Source of the DNA: Burkholderiales bacterium
Lineage (GTDB): Bacteria; Pseudomonadota; Gammaproteobacteria; Burkholderiales; Ga0077523
Length of the DNA stretch: 64,000 nt
NCBI GenBank assembly: GCA_022843925.1
Contig: JALHMS010000005.1
Span: forward strand, 124,001 to 188,000
Direction: 5' to 3'
Positions within the stretch are counted from its first letter, which is position 1, and each line of letters opens with the position of its first letter. A program made the position numbers and the translations under genes. The notes beneath the pieces were generated by a model. That model was not told the origin of the DNA. It searched no databases and saw only the letters and a list, made by a program, of their open reading frames with translations. Shown piece after piece: positions 41,640 through 51,346 of the stretch.

Positions 41640-43411
41640 CGCTTCTTCGGCATGTAGAGGTCGGTGATGCTGCCCTCGGCGATCTCGGCCGCGAAGAACA
41701 CCGTCTCGGACAGCGTGGGGTGCGGATGGATGGTGAGGCCGATGTCCTCGGCGTCGGCCCCCATCTCCAGCGCCAGCACCGTCTCGGCGATCAGCTCGCC
41801 GGCGTTGGGGCCGACCATCCCGGCCCCGAGCAGACGGCGGGTGTTCTTCTCGAACAGCAGCTTCGTCACGCCTTCGTCGCGGCCAGTGGCGAGCGCGCGA
41901 CCGCTGGCGGCCCACGGGAACGAGGCCTTCTCGTAATCGATGCCCTGCGCCTTCGCCTGCGTCTCGGTGAGACCCATCCAGGCGATCTCGGGGTCGGTGT
42001 ACGCGACCGACGGAATCGTGCGCGCGTCGAACGCGACCTTGTGCCCGGCGATCACCTCGGCCGCGAGCTTGCCCTCGTGCGTCGCCTTGTGTGCGAGCAT
42101 CGGTTCGCCGCAGATGTCGCCGATCGCGAAGATGTGCGGCACGTTCGTGCGCTGCTGGTTGTCCGCGGGGATGTAGCCGCGCTCGTTCACCGTGACGCCG
42201 GCGTTCTCGGCGCCGATGTCGCGGCCGTTCGGGCGGCGCCCGACGGCCATCAGCACGCGGTCGTAGACCTGCGGTGCGGGCGCGCCTTCGCCTTCGAACG
42301 TCGCCTTCAGGCCCTCGGGCGTGGCTTCCAGCTTTGCCACCTTGGTCTTGAGCAGGATGGCCTCGTAGCGTTTCTCGATGCGCTTGTGCAGCGGCTTCAC
42401 GAGATCGCGGTCGGCACCGGGGATGAGGCCGTCGGCGAGTTCCACGACGGAGATCTTCGCGCCGAGCGCGTCGTACACGCAGGCCATCTCGAGGCCGATG
42501 ATGCCGCCGCCGATCACGAGCATGCGCTTCGGGATCCCGGCGAGCTGCAGCGCGCCGGTGGAGTCCACGAGCCGCGGATCGTCGTAGGGGAAGCCCGGGA
42601 TCCTCGCCACGGAGGAGCCCGCGGCGATCACGCAGTTCTCGAACGAGACGGTCGACTTCGTGCCGTCGGCCGCAGTGACCTCGATCATGTGCGGCGAGGC
42701 GAAGCGGCCGGTGCCCGTGAGGACGTCGACCTTGCGCTGCTTCGCGAGGCCCGCGAGGCCCTTCGTGAGTCGACCGACGACGCCGTCCTTCCACCCGCGC
42801 AGCGCGTCGATGTCGACGGCCGGGGCGCCGAACTTCACGCCGAAGTGCGCCATCTCCTCGGCCTCCGAGATCACGCGCGCCGCGTGCAGCAGCGCCTTCG
42901 ACGGGATGCAGCCGACGTTGAGACACACGCCGCCGATGGTGGCGTAGCGCTCGATCATCACGACCTTCTTCCCGAGGTCCGCGGCGCGGAACGCCGCGGT
43001 ATAGCCGCCGGGGCCGGAGCCCAGGACGACGACGTCGGCGTGGACGTCACCTTTCGTCGTGGCGGCAGCCGGTGCCATCGGAGCGGGTGCGGGCGCCGCG
43101 GCGGGCGCAGCTGCCGCCGGCGCGGCTGCCACCGGCGCCGGTGCGGCGGGCTTCGCGGCCGGTACATCGCCGGTGGCGTCCAGCGTGATGAGCAGCACGC
43201 CCATCGAAACCTTGTCGCCCACCTTCACCTTCACGTCCTTCACCGTGCCTGCTGCGGGCGACGGCACTTCCATCGTGGCCTTGTCGGACTCGAGCGAGAC
43301 GATCGGATCTTCCTTGGCGAGCGTGTCGCCCACCTTCACGAACACCTCGATGACGGGAATGTCGTGGAAATCGCCGATGTCGGGAACGGTCACTTCCAGC
43401 AGTTGGCTCAA
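41636..43411 (-). CDS. lpdA: Dihydrolipoyl dehydrogenase with N-terminal lipoyl domain
   Basis: The 591-residue protein has a lipoyl domain at 1-77 with Lys44 in LESDKATMEVPSP. An Ala/Pro-rich linker follows to about 120, then the E3 enzyme: VVVLGSGPGGYTAAFRAADL, the redox disulfide GGVCLNVGCIPSKALL, NAD-site VIGGGIIGLEMA and a final TIHPHPTLSE with the active-site His. This form serves the pyruvate dehydrogenase complex in beta- and gammaproteobacteria. Usually aceE and aceF lie immediately upstream; here the upstream neighbour is a small membrane protein and proA. Its stop codon lies inside the inverted-repeat element. Confidence 0.93.
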   Translation of the reverse strand: MSQLLEVTVPDIGDFHDIPVIEVFVKVGDTLAKEDPIVSLESDKATMEVPSPAAGTVKDVKVKVGDKVSMGVLLITLDATGDVPAAKPAAPAPVAAAPAAAAPAAAPAPAPMAPAAATTKGDVHADVVVLGSGPGGYTAAFRAADLGKKVVMIERYATIGGVCLNVGCIPSKALLHAARVISEAEEMAHFGVKFGAPAVDIDALRGWKDGVVGRLTKGLAGLAKQRKVDVLTGTGRFASPHMIEVTAADGTKSTVSFENCVIAAGSSVARIPGFPYDDPRLVDSTGALQLAGIPKRMLVIGGGIIGLEMACVYDALGAKISVVELADGLIPGADRDLVKPLHKRIEKRYEAILLKTKVAKLEATPEGLKATFEGEGAPAPQVYDRVLMAVGRRPNGRDIGAENAGVTVNERGYIPADNQQRTNVPHIFAIGDICGEPMLAHKATHEGKLAAEVIAGHKVAFDARTIPSVAYTDPEIAWMGLTETQAKAQGIDYEKASFPWAASGRALATGRDEGVTKLLFEKNTRRLLGAGMVGPNAGELIAETVLALEMGADAEDIGLTIHPHPTLSETVFFAAEIAEGSITDLYMPKKR

Positions 43412-43517
43412 CGCGGACTCCTTTGTTCGTGGGCTTCTTCCGACGCACCGGAGGGCGGGTCCGGCGGATGCGGCGGATCGGGATGGCCGACCCCGCGGAG
43501 GGCGGCCACCGCGGGGT

Positions 43518-43889
43518 TCATTTCAGCAGGGCGGCGGCAAGCGCTGCGATGCCGACGACCAGCGCGGCAGCGGCGAGCCAGGTCAGCCGACGCTGCCGCG
43601 CGGCGATGGCAGCGAAGCTCTCGGCGATCTGCCGGCCCTGGAGCTCCTGGGCCTTCGCCTGCTGCTCGGAATGGCTGCGCAGCCGCTCCAGGTTGGTCTT
43701 CAGCAGCTCGATCTCGAACCGCAGGCGCGCGGCATCGGGAACGTCCTCGCTCTCGCCGGGCGGCATCGGCGGCGCGGGTTCGTCGTCGCGGACGCGGTTG
43801 CGGAGGTCGCGCACGAAGTCCGGCACGCGCGACGCGGCCTTGGCGATCTCGCCCCAGGGGGCATGTCTCAACCAGGTCCAGGAGGCCAT
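43518..43889 (-). CDS. Small hypothetical protein with C-terminal membrane helix
   Basis: The 123-residue protein has an N-terminal amphipathic part, an acidic proline-rich linker (DDEPAPPMPPGESEDVP), a helical coiled-coil-like segment (ARLRFEIELLKTNLERLRSH) and a C-terminal membrane helix (LTWLAAAALVVGIAALAAAL). It is probably tail-anchored with most of the chain in the cytoplasm. No family is recognised. It begins 7 bp after proA and precedes lpdA by about 106 bp, so it is likely co-transcribed with proA. Confidence 0.7.
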   Translation of the reverse strand: MASWTWLRHAPWGEIAKAASRVPDFVRDLRNRVRDDEPAPPMPPGESEDVPDAARLRFEIELLKTNLERLRSHSEQQAKAQELQGRQIAESFAAIAARQRRLTWLAAAALVVGIAALAAALLK

Positions 43890-43896
43890 CGTCGTC

Positions 43897-45150
43897 TCAG
43901 CTCCGCACGTGACCGTCGCCGAGGACGACGTACTTCATGGAGGTCAGCCCCTCGAGGCCCACGGGGCCGCGCGCGTGCAGCTTGTCGGTGGAGATGCCGA
44001 TCTCGGCACCGAGGCCGTACTCGAAACCGTCGGCGAAGCGCGTGGAGGCGTTCACCATCACCGAACTCGCATCGACCTCGCGCAGGAAGCGGCGCGCGCG
44101 GGTGTAGTCCTCGGTGATGATCGCGTCGGTGTGCAGCGAGCCATACGCGGCGATGTGATCCATGGCCTGGTCGAGGTCGTCGACGATGCGCACCGCGAGG
44201 ATCGGCGCGAGGTACTCCGTCGCCCAGTCCTCCTCGGTGGCGACGTGCATCGGCACGACGGCCCGGGCGCGTTCGCAGCCGCGGAGTTCGACGCCCTTGT
44301 CGGCGAAGATCTTCGCGAGCGGCGGGAGCACCTGCGCCGCGATGTCGGCGTGCACGAGCAGCGTCTCCATGGTGTTGCAGGTGCCGTAGCGCTGGGTCTT
44401 CGCGTTGTCGGCCACGCGGATCGCCTTGACGAGGTCGGCCCGGTCGTCGATGTAGACGTGGCAGATCCCGTCGAGGTGCTTCAGGACGGGGATGCGGGCG
44501 TCGGCGCTGATGCGTTCGATGAGGCCCTTGCCGCCCCGCGGGACGATCACGTCGACGTAGTCCTTCATGGTGATGAGTTCGCCGACGGCTGCGCGGTCGG
44601 TGGTCTCGAGCACCTGCACGGCGGTGTGCGGCAGCCCGGCGGTGCGGAGCCCTTCGTGGACGCAGGCCGCGATGGCCTGGTTCGCGCGGATCGCCTCGGA
44701 GCCGCCGCGCAGGATCGCCGCGTTGCCGCTCTTCAGGCAGAGGATCGCGGCGTCGACCGTCACGTTGGGGCGCGCCTCGTAGATGATGCCGATCACGCCG
44801 AGCGGCACACGCATGCGGCCCACCTGGATGCCGCTCGGCCGATAGCGGAGATCGGTGATCTCGCCGATCGGATCGGTGAGCGCCGCCACCTGACGGGCGC
44901 CCTCGGCCATGGCCTGCACGCCCTTGGGGCCCAGGGTGAGGCGGTCGAGCATCGCGGGTTCGAGACCCTTCGCGCGGGCGGCGGCGACATCCTCCGCGTT
45001 GGCGGCGATCAGCTTCGCGGCGTCGCGCTCGATGGCCTCCGCGATGGCGAGGAGCGCGGTGTCCTTCGCGCGGGACTCGGCGCGGGCCATCTCGCGCGAG
45101 GCGGCGCGGGCGGCGCGACCGATGCCATGCATGTAGCTCTGGACGTCCAT
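43897..45150 (-). CDS. proA: Glutamate-5-semialdehyde dehydrogenase
   Basis: The 417-residue protein is a full-length ProA of the aldehyde dehydrogenase fold. It carries the catalytic Cys258 in [12 protein letters not shown], a glycine-rich [26 protein letters not shown] and [20 protein letters not shown]. It reduces glutamyl-5-phosphate to the semialdehyde in proline synthesis using NADPH. The partner proB is not in the window. The ATG at 45150 is followed by the typical [15 protein letters not shown] helix. It lies 92 bp downstream of holA. Confidence 0.95.
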   Translation of the reverse strand: MDVQSYMHGIGRAARAASREMARAESRAKDTALLAIAEAIERDAAKLIAANAEDVAAARAKGLEPAMLDRLTLGPKGVQAMAEGARQVAALTDPIGEITDLRYRPSGIQVGRMRVPLGVIGIIYEARPNVTVDAAILCLKSGNAAILRGGSEAIRANQAIAACVHEGLRTAGLPHTAVQVLETTDRAAVGELITMKDYVDVIVPRGGKGLIERISADARIPVLKHLDGICHVYIDDRADLVKAIRVADNAKTQRYGTCNTMETLLVHADIAAQVLPPLAKIFADKGVELRGCERARAVVPMHVATEEDWATEYLAPILAVRIVDDLDQAMDHIAAYGSLHTDAIITEDYTRARRFLREVDASSVMVNASTRFADGFEYGLGAEIGISTDKLHARGPVGLEGLTSMKYVVLGDGHVRS

Positions 45151-45242
45151 GGAGGCGGGAAGGGGCAGCGGAGGAACGGACCCGGATTCTATCGTGGTTC
45201 CACCGTCGGGCGGGCTCGCGCGATGGGCCTGCCCGACGCGTT

Positions 45243-46277
45243 TCAGCTGCCGATCGCGACCGGCAACGGGTGCTCGGGGGCCGCGATGCGCAGGCCGAGG
45301 GCACGCAATTCGTCCCAGGGGTCTCCGGGGGCGACGCCCTTGATGATCCGGTCGATCCGGGCCGCGTGGCGCATCGCGTCGCGCAGCCGCGACCCGGTCA
45401 TCCGGCGCAGCGCCTGGGGCATCGTCTTCTGGCGCTCGCCCCAGATGCGCAGTTCGCGGAGGGCCTGCGTCACGGGCACGCCCTGGGCCGTCGCGCCCTG
45501 GACCGCGATCATCGTCCGGATCTCCTCGGTCACCGCCCAGAGGATCAGCGGCAGGCCTGCGGCCTCGCCCCGCAGCCCCTCCAGCATCCGCACGAAGCGC
45601 GCGGCCTCGCCCTTCAGCAACGCGGGTCCGAGATCGAACACCTCGAAGCGCGACACGTCGAGCACGGCCTCCTGGATCTCGGCGAGTTCGATGCGCCCCG
45701 GCGGGAACAGCAGCGCGAGCTTCTGCACTTCCTGGTACGCGGCGAGCAGATTGCCTTCCACGCGGAGCGCCAGGAACTCGAGGGCTTCGGGATCCGATTC
45801 CTGGCCCTGGGCTTTCAGGCGGCCGGCGAGCCATCGGGGCAGCGCCTCGGGCATCACGCGTTGCACCTGCACGGCGACGCCCGCCGACTCGAGCGCGGTG
45901 AACCAGCGGCTCTCCCGTGTCCGCTTGTCGAGCTTCGGCAGCGAGAAGAGCGTCATCGTGTCCGGGGGCAGATCGGCCGCGAATTTCGCGATGGCCTCGC
46001 CGCCGTCCACGCCCGGCGAGCCGTTCGGGATGCGGATGTCGAGGACGCGCTTCTCGGCGAAGAGCGACAGGCTCGCCCCGCTCATCCATAGCTGCTTCCA
46101 GTCGAATCCGGATTCCGCGAAGAGGATCTCGCGGTCGGTGTGACCGCGCGCCCGGGCACTCGCACGGATGCGGTCGGCGGCCTCGATGGCGAGCAGCGGC
46201 TCGTCCCCGAAGACGGTGTAGACGGGGGCGAGTCCGCGTTCGAGCTGGCGGCCGAGTTGTTCGGAATCGATCAGCAC
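45243..46277 (-). CDS. holA: DNA polymerase III delta subunit
   Basis: The 344-residue protein has the length and order of HolA: an N-terminal AAA+-like domain ([21 protein letters not shown], then FDWKQLW and [18 protein letters not shown]), a middle helical domain ([17 protein letters not shown]) and a C-terminal collar domain. The absence of an intact Walker A is normal for delta. It opens the sliding clamp within the clamp-loader complex. The typical neighbours lptE and leuS are not present; instead it is 25 bp after the ptsI gene. Confidence 0.9.
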   Translation of the reverse strand: MLIDSEQLGRQLERGLAPVYTVFGDEPLLAIEAADRIRASARARGHTDREILFAESGFDWKQLWMSGASLSLFAEKRVLDIRIPNGSPGVDGGEAIAKFAADLPPDTMTLFSLPKLDKRTRESRWFTALESAGVAVQVQRVMPEALPRWLAGRLKAQGQESDPEALEFLALRVEGNLLAAYQEVQKLALLFPPGRIELAEIQEAVLDVSRFEVFDLGPALLKGEAARFVRMLEGLRGEAAGLPLILWAVTEEIRTMIAVQGATAQGVPVTQALRELRIWGERQKTMPQALRRMTGSRLRDAMRHAARIDRIIKGVAPGDPWDELRALGLRIAAPEHPLPVAIGS

Positions 46278-46302
46278 GGGTTGCTGCCGGGCATGGGGTT
46301 GG

Positions 46303-48030
46303 TCAGGCCGCGTTCATCTTCTCGAGCAGCGCCCGCATGCGCGTCGGGTCGTGGCTGCGCAGCATCTTCCGGGCGGAGGCGGCGGCCTCTTCGAGATCGG
46401 TCTTGAGGACCACCTGCTTCACGGAGAGCAGGTTCGCGGGGTGCATCGAGAACTGCCGCAGCCCGAGACCCAGGAGCAGGCGCGTCAGGTGCACGTCGCC
46501 CGCCATCTCGCCGCAGACGGCCACCGGGGTGCCGGTGCGCGTGGCGCTCTGGATGATCATCCCCACGAGCCCGACGACGGCCGGATGCAGCGGGTCGTAG
46601 AGGTGCGCCACGGCCTCGTCGGTGCGGTCGATGGCGAGCGTGTACTGGATCAGGTCGTTCGTGCCGATCGAGACGAAATCGAGCTTCCGCGTGAACATCG
46701 GCAGCGACAGCGCGGCGGCCGGCACCTCGATCATCCCGCCCACCGGCACGGTGCGGTCGTAGGCGATGCCGTCGTCGTCGAGGCTGCGCCGCGCGACGTC
46801 GATCGCGTGCAACGTCTGCTCCAGTTCCGGTGCCGACGACAGCATCGGGACGAGCAGCCGCACCCGGCCGAAGGCGGAGGCGCGGTAGATCGCGCGAAGC
46901 TGCCGGTGGAACATCTGCGGTTCGGCGAGGCAGAGGCGGATCGCGCGTAGGCCCAGTGCGGGGTTGGCCGATACGCGTTCCGCACCCATCAGGGCCTTGT
47001 CCGCGCCGAGGTCGAAGGTGCGGATGGTCACGGGCAGGCGGCCCATCTCGGTCACGACGCGGCGATAGGCCTCGAACTGCTCGTCCTCGTCGGGGAGATC
47101 GCGCCGGTTGAGATAGAGGAACTCGGTCCGGAAGAGGCCGATGCCCGCGGCACCGTTGCTTCGCGCGAGCGCCACGTCGTCGGGCAGCTCGATGTTCGCG
47201 TGCAGCTCGATGCGGGTGCCGTCGAGGGCCGCGGCGCGGGTGGTGGTGAGCCGGCGGAGTTTCTGCTGATCGAGTTCCCACTCGTGCTGGCGGAGCCGGT
47301 ACTCCTCGAGCACCTTGTCGTCGGGGTCGACGATCATGACCCCGTGGGTGCCGTCCACGATGACCGTGTCGGACTCCCGTACGAGGCGCCGCGCCTGGTG
47401 GAGCGCGACGATCGACGGGATGCCGAGGCTGCGCGCCACGATGGCCGTGTGCGACGTGGTACCGCCGAGGTCCGTGACGAAGCTCGCGAAGCGATGCTTC
47501 TTGAAGAGGATCACGTCCGCCGGTGACAGGTCGTGCGCGACGAGGATGCTGCCATCCTGCGGGACCCCGGCGGCGGCAATGCCGGTGGCGTCGCTCACGA
47601 GGGCCCGGAGCACGCGCTCCACGACCTGGAGGACGTCGGTCTTGCGCTCGCGCAGGTAGGGGTCGTCGATCTTGTCGAACTGCTCGAGCAGGGCCTCCAT
47701 CTGCTGCTTCAGCGCCCACTCTGCATTGCAGAGCTGCTCGGCCACCATCCGCTTCGGGGCCTCCGAGAGCATCTCGTCGCCGAGGATCATCAGATGGACG
47801 TTCAGGAACGCCTCGAACTCCGCGGGGGCGTTGTGCGGGATGTTCGCCGCGAGGTCCGACAACTCGCGCCGCACCTTGTTGAGGGCGACGTCGAACCGGA
47901 CCTGTTCGCCGGCCACCTGGCGCGGCTCGATCTCGGTATGGGGCACCTCGAGCTGCGTGTGCGAGACGAGGTGGGCACGCCCGATCGCGATGCCGCCGGA
48001 GACGCCGATGCCGTGGAGGGTGAAGGACAC
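46303..48030 (-). CDS. ptsI: Phosphoenolpyruvate-protein phosphotransferase (Enzyme I)
   Basis: This 575-residue Enzyme I has the phospho-His domain with His194 in LGGTTSHTAIVARSLG, and the HPr-binding helices before it. The PEP-binding barrel shows GAAGIGLFRTEFLYLNR, MLSSAPELEQTL and a late CGEMAGD. It transfers phosphate from PEP to HPr. Together with HPr and an EIIA of the mannose type it forms a set without EIIB or EIIC, an arrangement used for regulation rather than sugar uptake. No N-terminal GAF domain is present, so it is not the nitrogen-type PtsP. Confidence 0.95.
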   Translation of the reverse strand: MSFTLHGIGVSGGIAIGRAHLVSHTQLEVPHTEIEPRQVAGEQVRFDVALNKVRRELSDLAANIPHNAPAEFEAFLNVHLMILGDEMLSEAPKRMVAEQLCNAEWALKQQMEALLEQFDKIDDPYLRERKTDVLQVVERVLRALVSDATGIAAAGVPQDGSILVAHDLSPADVILFKKHRFASFVTDLGGTTSHTAIVARSLGIPSIVALHQARRLVRESDTVIVDGTHGVMIVDPDDKVLEEYRLRQHEWELDQQKLRRLTTTRAAALDGTRIELHANIELPDDVALARSNGAAGIGLFRTEFLYLNRRDLPDEDEQFEAYRRVVTEMGRLPVTIRTFDLGADKALMGAERVSANPALGLRAIRLCLAEPQMFHRQLRAIYRASAFGRVRLLVPMLSSAPELEQTLHAIDVARRSLDDDGIAYDRTVPVGGMIEVPAAALSLPMFTRKLDFVSIGTNDLIQYTLAIDRTDEAVAHLYDPLHPAVVGLVGMIIQSATRTGTPVAVCGEMAGDVHLTRLLLGLGLRQFSMHPANLLSVKQVVLKTDLEEAAASARKMLRSHDPTRMRALLEKMNAA

Positions 48031-48095
48031 GTTGTCGGGCGCGGGCTAGTGGCTGGGGGCTGGGGACTTGCGGCCACGGACGAGGCGTCGAGGCG

Positions 48096-48365
48096 TCATT
48101 CCGCCTCCCCGAACTTCTCCGCGATGAGCGCGAGCAGGGCGTCCATGGCGTCGGTCTCGTCGACGCCGTCGGTCTCGATGTCGATCTTCGATCCCTTCGC
48201 CGCGGCGAGCATCATCACGCCCATGATGCTCTTCGCGTTCACGCGGCGGCCGTTCCGCGTGAGCCAGACCTCGCACTGGTACTTGCCCGCGAGCTGCGTG
48301 AGCTTCGCCGAGGCGCGTGCATGGAGCCCGAGCTTGTTGATGATGTCCGCTTCACGTCGCTGCAT
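48096..48365 (-). CDS. ptsH: Phosphocarrier protein HPr
   Basis: The 89-residue protein has the active-site His15 in NKLGLHARASAKL and the regulatory Ser46 in NAKSIMGVMMLAA. Presence of the Ser46 context suggests possible control by an HPr kinase, which is not seen in the window. It carries phosphate between Enzyme I and EIIA. Its start overlaps the EIIA gene by 14 bp, and it is followed after 65 bp by ptsI. Confidence 0.95.
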   Translation of the reverse strand: MQRREADIINKLGLHARASAKLTQLAGKYQCEVWLTRNGRRVNAKSIMGVMMLAAAKGSKIDIETDGVDETDAMDALLALIAEKFGEAE

Positions 48366-48759
48366 GTTCGATCGCCGGTGGCATTTTGAAGACCCCCTCG
48401 ACGCCGCCCGACATGGCCTTGGCGACCACGGTGCGGAGCGGCTCGTTGCGGTACGTGAGGGCTCGGACGAGCATCGGCAGGCTCACGCCGGCGATGCCCT
48501 CGACCTTGCCCGGTTCCAGCAGGCGCGCGGCGATGTTGCCCGGGGTCGCGCCGTAGACGTCGGTGAGCACGAGCACGCCGTCGCCTTCGTCCAGCAGTTT
48601 CACGAGTTCCCGGCCCTGCGCCACGACGGCCGCCGGATCGTCGGCCGTCGTCACCCCGATCTGGCGGATCAGCACGGGCGGGCCACCGAGCACGTGCGCC
48701 GCACAGAGCAGCAGGCTGTCGCCCAGGGTGCCGTGCGCGACGATGAGGATTCCTACCAT
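48352..48759 (-). CDS. PTS EIIA component, mannose family
   Basis: The 135-residue protein opens MVGILIVAHGTLGDSLL, with His9 equivalent to the phosphorylated His10 of ManX EIIA. LTDVYGATPGNIAARLL and GVSLPMLVRALTYR complete the fold. There is no EIIB or EIIC sequence attached. Without a membrane component, its phosphorylation state probably signals PEP/pyruvate balance to other proteins, as described for related proteobacterial sets. It is the first gene of EIIA-HPr-EI and lies 57 bp after the acylphosphatase gene. Confidence 0.9.
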   Translation of the reverse strand: MVGILIVAHGTLGDSLLLCAAHVLGGPPVLIRQIGVTTADDPAAVVAQGRELVKLLDEGDGVLVLTDVYGATPGNIAARLLEPGKVEGIAGVSLPMLVRALTYRNEPLRTVVAKAMSGGVEGVFKMPPAIEHAAT

Positions 48760-48816
48760 GGAGTCGGGACGCAGTCGTGAAGATCGGGGACGATTCTACG
48801 CCGCAAGGGGCTGCGC

Positions 48817-49140
48817 TCAGACAGTCGGCGCGCGGTCGAACTGCGAGAACGTGCCGTCGACCGGGGACACCTCCACACGCAGCACCATTGCGAGCGGCGG
48901 ACCGCGGTGCACCCAGTTCATCAGCGCGTCGACGGCTTCCGGCGGCCCCTGCACCACAGCCTCGACGCTGCCGTCGTGGCGGTTCCGCACCCAGCCCGTG
49001 ACGCCGAGCCGGCGCGCCTCGCTGCGCATGGCATCGCGGTAGCCGACGCCTTGCACGCGGCCGCGGATCGAGAGGCGCTGCGTGACGATGCCCAATGCGC
49101 GGCCCTCCGCAGAATCCGCCCGCAGTACCGCGACGTTCAC
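48817..49140 (-). CDS. Acylphosphatase
   Basis: The core of about 88 residues has the acylphosphatase signature: [20 protein letters not shown] with the catalytic Arg, and [17 protein letters not shown] with the catalytic Asn. The GTG start at 49140 overlaps the metG stop (GTGA), giving 107 residues with a short N-terminal extension; a TTG about 17 codons later would give the usual length. It hydrolyses acyl phosphates such as carbamoyl phosphate and 1,3-bisphosphoglycerate in the cytoplasm. Coupling to metG looks positional rather than functional. Confidence 0.82.
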   Translation of the reverse strand: MNVAVLRADSAEGRALGIVTQRLSIRGRVQGVGYRDAMRSEARRLGVTGWVRNRHDGSVEAVVQGPPEAVDALMNWVHRGPPLAMVLRVEVSPVDGTFSQFDRAPTV

Positions 49141-51254
49141 TTGACGCGCATTCCCGGCGCGGCGCCGCTGTCGGCGTCGAGCAGGAACACGCCGCTGCCG
49201 TCGGCGCTCGCTGCGAGCACCATGCCCTGCGACTCGCCGAAGCGCATCTTCCGCGGGGCGAGGTTCGCGACCATCACGACGAGACGGCCCTGCAGCTGGG
49301 CCGGATCGTAATGGGCCTTGATCCCGGCGAAGACCTGGCGCTGCTCGGTGCCGATGTCGAGCACGAGCTTCACGAGCTTCTCGGCGCCTTCGACGTGCTC
49401 GGCGGTGACGACGCGGGCGATGCGGAGGTCGACCTTCATGAAGTCGTCGATCGAGATGGTGGGCGAGGCGGTTTCGGCCGCCGGTGCCGGCGCGGCGGCG
49501 GGTGCCGCGGCGGGCTGGGTGTTCTCGGTCACTGCGTTCTCCTGGGTCTTGGCGTTCCGCTGCGGTGCAGAGGCGTCCGCAACGGGTTTGAGGCTCTCAC
49601 GATTCGCGGCCACGAGGGCGTCGATCTGCTTCGGGTCGACGCGGGTCATGAGGTGTTCGTAGGGACGGATCTGATGGCCGGGCGGCAGCAGGGTTCCCGC
49701 ATCCGCCCAGGTGAGGGGCGGGATGTCGAGGAATCGCTCGGCGCGCCCGGCCACCACCGGCAGGACCGGCTTGAGGTAGATGGTGAGCAGCCGGAAGGCA
49801 TTCAGCACGACCGTGCAGACGTAGTGCAACTGCTCGGGATGCTCGCCGGTCTTCGCGAGCTGCCATGGCTGGTGCTTGTCGACGAACTGGTTCACCTCGT
49901 CGGCGAGCGCCATGACCTCGCGGAGCGCCTTGCCGTACTCGCGCGCCTCGTAGTGGGCGGCGATGGCACCGGCGGCCGACTGCACGCCGGGCAGCTCGGA
50001 TTCGAAGCGTTCCGTGAACCGGCTCCCGAAGAGCTTGCCGCCGAAGCGCTTCTGGATGAAGCCCGCGGCGCGGCTCGCGATGTTCACGTACTTGCCGACG
50101 AGGTCGCTGTTCACACGGGCCACGAAGTCGTCGAGGTTGAGGTCGATGTCCTCCATCGTCGGGCCGAGCTTCGCCGCGTAGTAGTAGCGCAGCCACTCCG
50201 GGTCGAGGCCGAGGGCGAGGTAGCTGCCGGCCGTGATGAAGGTGCCGCGGCTCTTCGACATCTTCTCGCCGTTCACGGTGAGGAAGCCGTGGGCGAACAC
50301 CTTCGTGGGCGTGCGGTAGCCGGCGTACTCGAGCATCGCGGGCCAGAAGAGCGCGTGGAAGTAGAGGATGTCCTTGCCGATGAAGTGCACCATCTCGGTG
50401 TCGCCACCGGGCCGGGCGAAGGTGTCGAAGTCGGTGCCGGTCCGCGCGCACAGGTTGCGGAAGCTGCCGAGGTAGCCGATTGGCGCATCCAGCCAGACGT
50501 AGAAGTACTTGCCGGGGGCGCCGGGGATCTCGAAGCCGAAGTAGGGTGCGTCGCGCGAGATGTCCCAGTCGTTCAGGCCCTGGGAGAACCATTCGCGGAT
50601 CTTGTTGCGGGCTTCCTCCTGCAGATGGTCGCCGCGCTGGGTCCAGTCTTCCAGGAACTGGCGACAGGCTTCGGCCGAGAGGCGGAAGAAGTAGTGGTCG
50701 GATGCCTTCCGCACTGGCGGTGCGCCCGACACGACGGAGTACGGATTCTTCAGATCGGTCGGCGCGTAGGTGGCGCCGCATACCTCGCACGAGTCGCCGT
50801 ACTGGTCCTTCGCGCCGCACTTCGGACACTCGCCCTTGATGAAGCGGTCGGGCAGGAACATGGACTTCACCGGGTCGTAGAACTGTTCCACCGACCGGAT
50901 GTCGATCAGCCCGCGTTCGTTCAACTGCAGGTAGATGTCCTCGGAGAGCGCCCGCGTCTCGTCCGAATGCGTCGAGTGGTAGTTGTCGAAGGCGACGAGG
51001 AAACCGTCGAAGTCGCTCTTGTGCTCGCGCCAGACACGCTCGATCAAGTGCTCCGGCGTGATGCCTTCCTTCTCTGCACGGAGCATGATCGCCGTGCCGT
51101 GGGTGTCGTCGGCGCACACGTAGTGCACGTCGTGCCCGCGCAATTTCTGGAATCGCACCCAGATATCCGTCTGGATGTACTCGACGAGATGACCGAAATG
51201 GATGCTGCCGTTGGCGTAGGGCAGCGCTGAGGTGACCAGCAGGCGACGGGGCAT
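49137..51254 (-). CDS. metG: Methionine-tRNA ligase
   Basis: The 705-residue protein has the class I start [19 protein letters not shown], a zinc knuckle region ([16 protein letters not shown]), the KMSKS loop in [11 protein letters not shown] and an anticodon-binding helical domain. A C-terminal tRNA-binding domain ([20 protein letters not shown]) follows a Pro/Ala-rich linker near residues 580-590. It charges initiator and elongator methionine tRNAs. The ATG at 51254 precedes the Rossmann strand; upstream in-frame starts overlap the promoter. It is divergent from mrp, with 92 bp between them. Confidence 0.96.
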   Translation of the reverse strand: MPRRLLVTSALPYANGSIHFGHLVEYIQTDIWVRFQKLRGHDVHYVCADDTHGTAIMLRAEKEGITPEHLIERVWREHKSDFDGFLVAFDNYHSTHSDETRALSEDIYLQLNERGLIDIRSVEQFYDPVKSMFLPDRFIKGECPKCGAKDQYGDSCEVCGATYAPTDLKNPYSVVSGAPPVRKASDHYFFRLSAEACRQFLEDWTQRGDHLQEEARNKIREWFSQGLNDWDISRDAPYFGFEIPGAPGKYFYVWLDAPIGYLGSFRNLCARTGTDFDTFARPGGDTEMVHFIGKDILYFHALFWPAMLEYAGYRTPTKVFAHGFLTVNGEKMSKSRGTFITAGSYLALGLDPEWLRYYYAAKLGPTMEDIDLNLDDFVARVNSDLVGKYVNIASRAAGFIQKRFGGKLFGSRFTERFESELPGVQSAAGAIAAHYEAREYGKALREVMALADEVNQFVDKHQPWQLAKTGEHPEQLHYVCTVVLNAFRLLTIYLKPVLPVVAGRAERFLDIPPLTWADAGTLLPPGHQIRPYEHLMTRVDPKQIDALVAANRESLKPVADASAPQRNAKTQENAVTENTQPAAAPAAAPAPAAETASPTISIDDFMKVDLRIARVVTAEHVEGAEKLVKLVLDIGTEQRQVFAGIKAHYDPAQLQGRLVVMVANLAPRKMRFGESQGMVLAASADGSGVFLLDADSGAAPGMRVK

Positions 51255-51280
51255 GAAGCGGTCTCGACGGGAAAGCGGGC

Positions 51281-51304
51281 GATTGTAGCAAGGCGTGTAC
51301 AATC
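51281..51304. promoter_or_regulatory. Divergent -10 elements between metG and mrp
   Basis: GATTGTA at 51281-51287 and TACAATC at 51298-51304 form a perfect 7-bp inverted repeat. TACAAT on the plus strand is a good -10 for mrp (44 bp before its ATG), and the mirrored TACAAT on the minus strand suits metG (28 bp before its ATG). Clear -35 hexamers were not found. Confidence 0.45.
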
Positions 51305-51346
51305 CGCGCCCTCGAAAAATCACGACAGATCATAGAGGTAGAACGC

